Source of the DNA: Planctomycetaceae bacterium
GTDB lineage: Bacteria; Planctomycetota; Phycisphaerae; SM23-33
Assembly: GCA_039680605.1 (NCBI GenBank)
Contig: JBDKTA010000022.1
Location: 1-64,000 of the forward strand
DNA length: 64,000 nt
Direction: 5' to 3'
A program made the position numbers and the translations under genes. Below the pieces are notes generated by a model that was not told the DNA's origin, made no database searches, and was given only the letters and a program-made list of their open reading frames with translations. Numbering within the stretch: the stretch's first letter is position 1; the number at the start of each line of letters is the position of its first letter. Positions 62,237 to 64,000 of this stretch are shown here, piece after piece.

Positions 62237-62968
62237 TCAGGCCCCGTCCATCAGCAGTTTGCGAGCCTTGCCCACGTAAGCAAAGCCGCTGATCACCGTG
62301 ACGACGACCGCCAGCCAGATGCAGGCGGTCTTGAGCCAGAACGCCCACGCGATGTCGCGGAAGTCGGCCAGTTGGATCAGCACCACGCAGATCGCCACCG
62401 ACTGCACGAGCATCTTGATCTTGCCGGCGTAGGTGGCGGGGAACTTGACGCCGCACGATTCGCTGTAGCCCCGTACCGCCGAGACGATGAACTCGCGGGC
62501 CAGGATCACCACCACCATCCAGGCCTGGACGCCGCTGGCCATGCCTCCGTGAAGCCAGCGCGGCATGTCGGCTTCGCGAAACGCCGTGGCCCCGTAGCTG
62601 GAGAACTGCACCTTCATCACGCCGGCGATGTCCAGCGCGGCGCTGCTGGGAATTGCCGCGTACAGGTCAGGGCGCATCGCGTAGTTCGAGCCCGCCAGCA
62701 TCGCGAAGGCCCCCACCACCAGCACCTTGTCCACGAACGGGTCGGCGATGCGACCGAACGCGCTGGTCAGGTTCATCCGGCGGGCGAGGTACCCATCCAG
62801 CACGTCGGTAATGCCCGCCACGATGTACAGCACGAACGCCGCCCGCAGCAACGCCGGGCCCGGGCTCCAACCCTGCTCGTATATCCCCAGCAGCACAAAG
62901 AAAACGCCCGCCAGCACGATGCGGCCGAGCGTCAGTTGGTTGGGAAGCTTCCAGTTCATTCGGGCCAT
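62237..62968 (-). CDS. pgsA: CDP-diacylglycerol-glycerol-3-phosphate 3-phosphatidyltransferase
   Basis: A 243-residue inner-membrane enzyme that makes phosphatidylglycerol phosphate. The CDP-alcohol phosphotransferase motif D-x2-DG-x2-AR-x8-G-x3-D-x3-D is complete (DVLDGYLARR ... FGRIADPFVD). A ~55-residue loop after the motif (NYAMRPDLYAAIPSSAALDI...) is longer than usual. ATG 62968 is preferred; a GTG at 62977 would overlap the rimO stop (GTGA) and is a fair alternative. Middle gene of rimO-pgsA-pgpA. Confidence 0.93.
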   Translation of the reverse strand: MARMNWKLPNQLTLGRIVLAGVFFVLLGIYEQGWSPGPALLRAAFVLYIVAGITDVLDGYLARRMNLTSAFGRIADPFVDKVLVVGAFAMLAGSNYAMRPDLYAAIPSSAALDIAGVMKVQFSSYGATAFREADMPRWLHGGMASGVQAWMVVVILAREFIVSAVRGYSESCGVKFPATYAGKIKMLVQSVAICVVLIQLADFRDIAWAFWLKTACIWLAVVVTVISGFAYVGKARKLLMDGA

Positions 62969-62973
62969 GCATT

Positions 62974-64000
62974 TCACCGCGGTTCAACAACCAGATCGTA
63001 TCCGTCGCACCCTGTGACCGTGCCGGTAACAAAACTGCCGGCCTCGCGAGGCTGCGCCAGGTAGCACACGCTGTCGATGTCGGGCGCCTGGCCGCGATGG
63101 CGGGCGACGCAGCGCCCCCTCCCGTCCCGGCCGTCAACGAGGCATTCTAAACTCGCGCCCACCGCTTTGCCATTGGCGGCGAAGGCGATTTTCTGCTGGG
63201 CGGCCATGACTGCCCGCGCCCGGCGACGTTTGACCGCCGCGGGAACCTGACCGCTCATGTCAGCCGCCGCCGTGCCCGGCTCGCGCGAGTACTCGAACAC
63301 GCCCAGGGCGTCGAAGCGGAAATCCTTCACGAAACTCAGCAACTCCTCGAACTGCTCGTCCGTCTCGCCGGGAAAGCCGACAATGAACGTCGTGCGGATC
63401 GTGATGCCCTTCACGTGCCGCCGCAGCTTTTCCAGCAACCGCTCGATGGCCGACCGCGTCACGCCCCGACGCATCGCCTTGAGGATCGCATCATTAACAT
63501 GCTGCAGCGGAATGTCCACGTACGGCACGATGTGGTCCGCCGCGGCCATGCAGTCGATCATCGCGTCGTCGAACCGGTTGGGATACGCGTACAACAGCCG
63601 AAGCCACCGCACGCCCCTGAGCCGATCCAACTTCCACATCAGCTCTGCCAGGTGCCCTTTGGAGTGCGGCGGCATCGACGCCGCTATAGATGTTGTTTTT
63701 CCGGCCGTCCGCTCGCGCCAATCCCACCCATAGCTCGTCGTGTCCTGTCCAATAATGTTCAGTTCGACCGCTCCGCTGGCGATCAACTCGCGCGCCTCGC
63801 GCAGCACCGCCGCCACCGGCTTGGACCTGAACGGCCCGCGGATCGCCGGGATCGTGCAGAAACTGCACCGTCGGCTGCACCCCTCGCTGATGCGCAAGTA
63901 AGCCGTGTGCGGGGCCGTCAGGCGGAACCGCCCCGCGTCGCTGACCGCCGCCGTGGCGTCGCGCGTCAACAGCGACTGTCGCTCGTTGCCGCCCATGACG
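62974..64000 (-). CDS. rimO: Ribosomal protein uS12 methylthiotransferase, cut by the window end
   Basis: The C-terminal ~340 residues of RimO, a radical-SAM enzyme that adds a methylthio group to Asp of ribosomal protein uS12. The radical-SAM Cys motif is CSRRCSFC (YLRISEGCSRRCSFCTIPAI). Then come ELNIIGQDTTSYGWD, YVDIPLQHVNDAILKAMRRG and RTTFIVGFPGETDEQFEELL, and a C-terminal TRAM domain. The N-terminal cluster-binding domain lies beyond base 64000. A 20-residue stretch after YGWDWRERT is not conserved in the family as I know it. Confidence 0.92.
   Translation of the reverse strand, partial: VMGGNERQSLLTRDATAAVSDAGRFRLTAPHTAYLRISEGCSRRCSFCTIPAIRGPFRSKPVAAVLREARELIASGAVELNIIGQDTTSYGWDWRERTAGKTTSIAASMPPHSKGHLAELMWKLDRLRGVRWLRLLYAYPNRFDDAMIDCMAAADHIVPYVDIPLQHVNDAILKAMRRGVTRSAIERLLEKLRRHVKGITIRTTFIVGFPGETDEQFEELLSFVKDFRFDALGVFEYSREPGTAAADMSGQVPAAVKRRRARAVMAAQQKIAFAANGKAVGASLECLVDGRDGRGRCVARHRGQAPDIDSVCYLAQPREAGSFVTGTVTGCDGYDLVVEPR

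Overview
The window looks like a chromosomal segment of a high-GC planctomycete, most likely a Phycisphaerae-like lineage. This is inferred from gene content, not from a marker phylogeny. The signs are a PEP-CTERM protein with a formylglycine-enzyme-like fold, a prepilin-type protein with an H-x9-DG-like tail, an Arg-rich 'DRR' protein, a very large PQQ/WD-like secreted protein, a GH29-type fucosidase beside an LplB/LplC-type sugar importer, and dense families of short hairpin repeats between and inside genes. No rRNA, CRISPR array, prophage or intact insertion sequence is visible. One tRNA (Thr, CGT) is present.

Layout. 1-9 kb: the tail of an IS630-type transposase, aroC and a beta carbonic anhydrase, then a worn accessory zone with HigA-like antitoxins, toxin and Fic remnants, a DUF4143 ATPase cassette between 19-bp direct repeats, a PEP-CTERM gene with a (TA)n tract at its 5' end, a prepilin-like protein and a HEAT-repeat protein. 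9-19 kb: a giant PQQ-repeat protein, DUF2461, small conserved proteins of unknown role, a lipoprotein hydrolase, tRNA-Thr and a PhzF-family protein. 19-26 kb: a nitrogen module of two amtB-glnK pairs plus a TorF-like porin, with -24/-12 (sigma54) promoters, next to a divergent NifA-like activator. 26-34 kb: a Gfo/Idh/MocA oxidoreductase, a heterodimeric ABC exporter, a secreted fucosidase, and an AT-richer pair made of a winged-helix protein and an AbiEii-like nucleotidyltransferase behind strong palindromes. 35-39 kb: a three-gene LplB/LplC-type sugar importer. 39-44 kb: an operon resembling the Desulfovibrio orp cluster (NifX/ORP-like protein, DUF5320, two MinD/Mrp ATPases with ferredoxin inserts, metallo-beta-lactamase fold protein) with a divergent sigma54 activator. 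44-59 kb: complete complex I, nuoA-B-CD-E-F-G-H-I-J-K-L-M-N, with mostly overlapping stop/start codons. 59-64 kb: a large membrane protein with a kinase-like N-terminus, then pgpA, pgsA and rimO (cut by the window end).

How the parts work together. The two Amt/PII pairs and the NifA-like regulator form a self-contained ammonium uptake circuit. Both PII proteins lack the usual uridylylated Tyr51. No nitrogenase genes are present, so nothing here indicates nitrogen fixation. Complex I implies NADH-driven respiration, while the orp-like operon is typical of anaerobes or facultative anaerobes.

The most unusual content is structural. (i) A ~155-bp element with 22-bp inverted ends and two internal hairpins occurs twice, each time in the same orientation just upstream of a sugar-related gene. 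(ii) Several families of short hairpins keep their pairing while the paired bases change. (iii) Some of these hairpins lie in frame inside protein genes, including nuoN and both ABC exporter genes. (iv) A (TA)n tract in a would-be signal peptide could switch a PEP-CTERM gene on and off.
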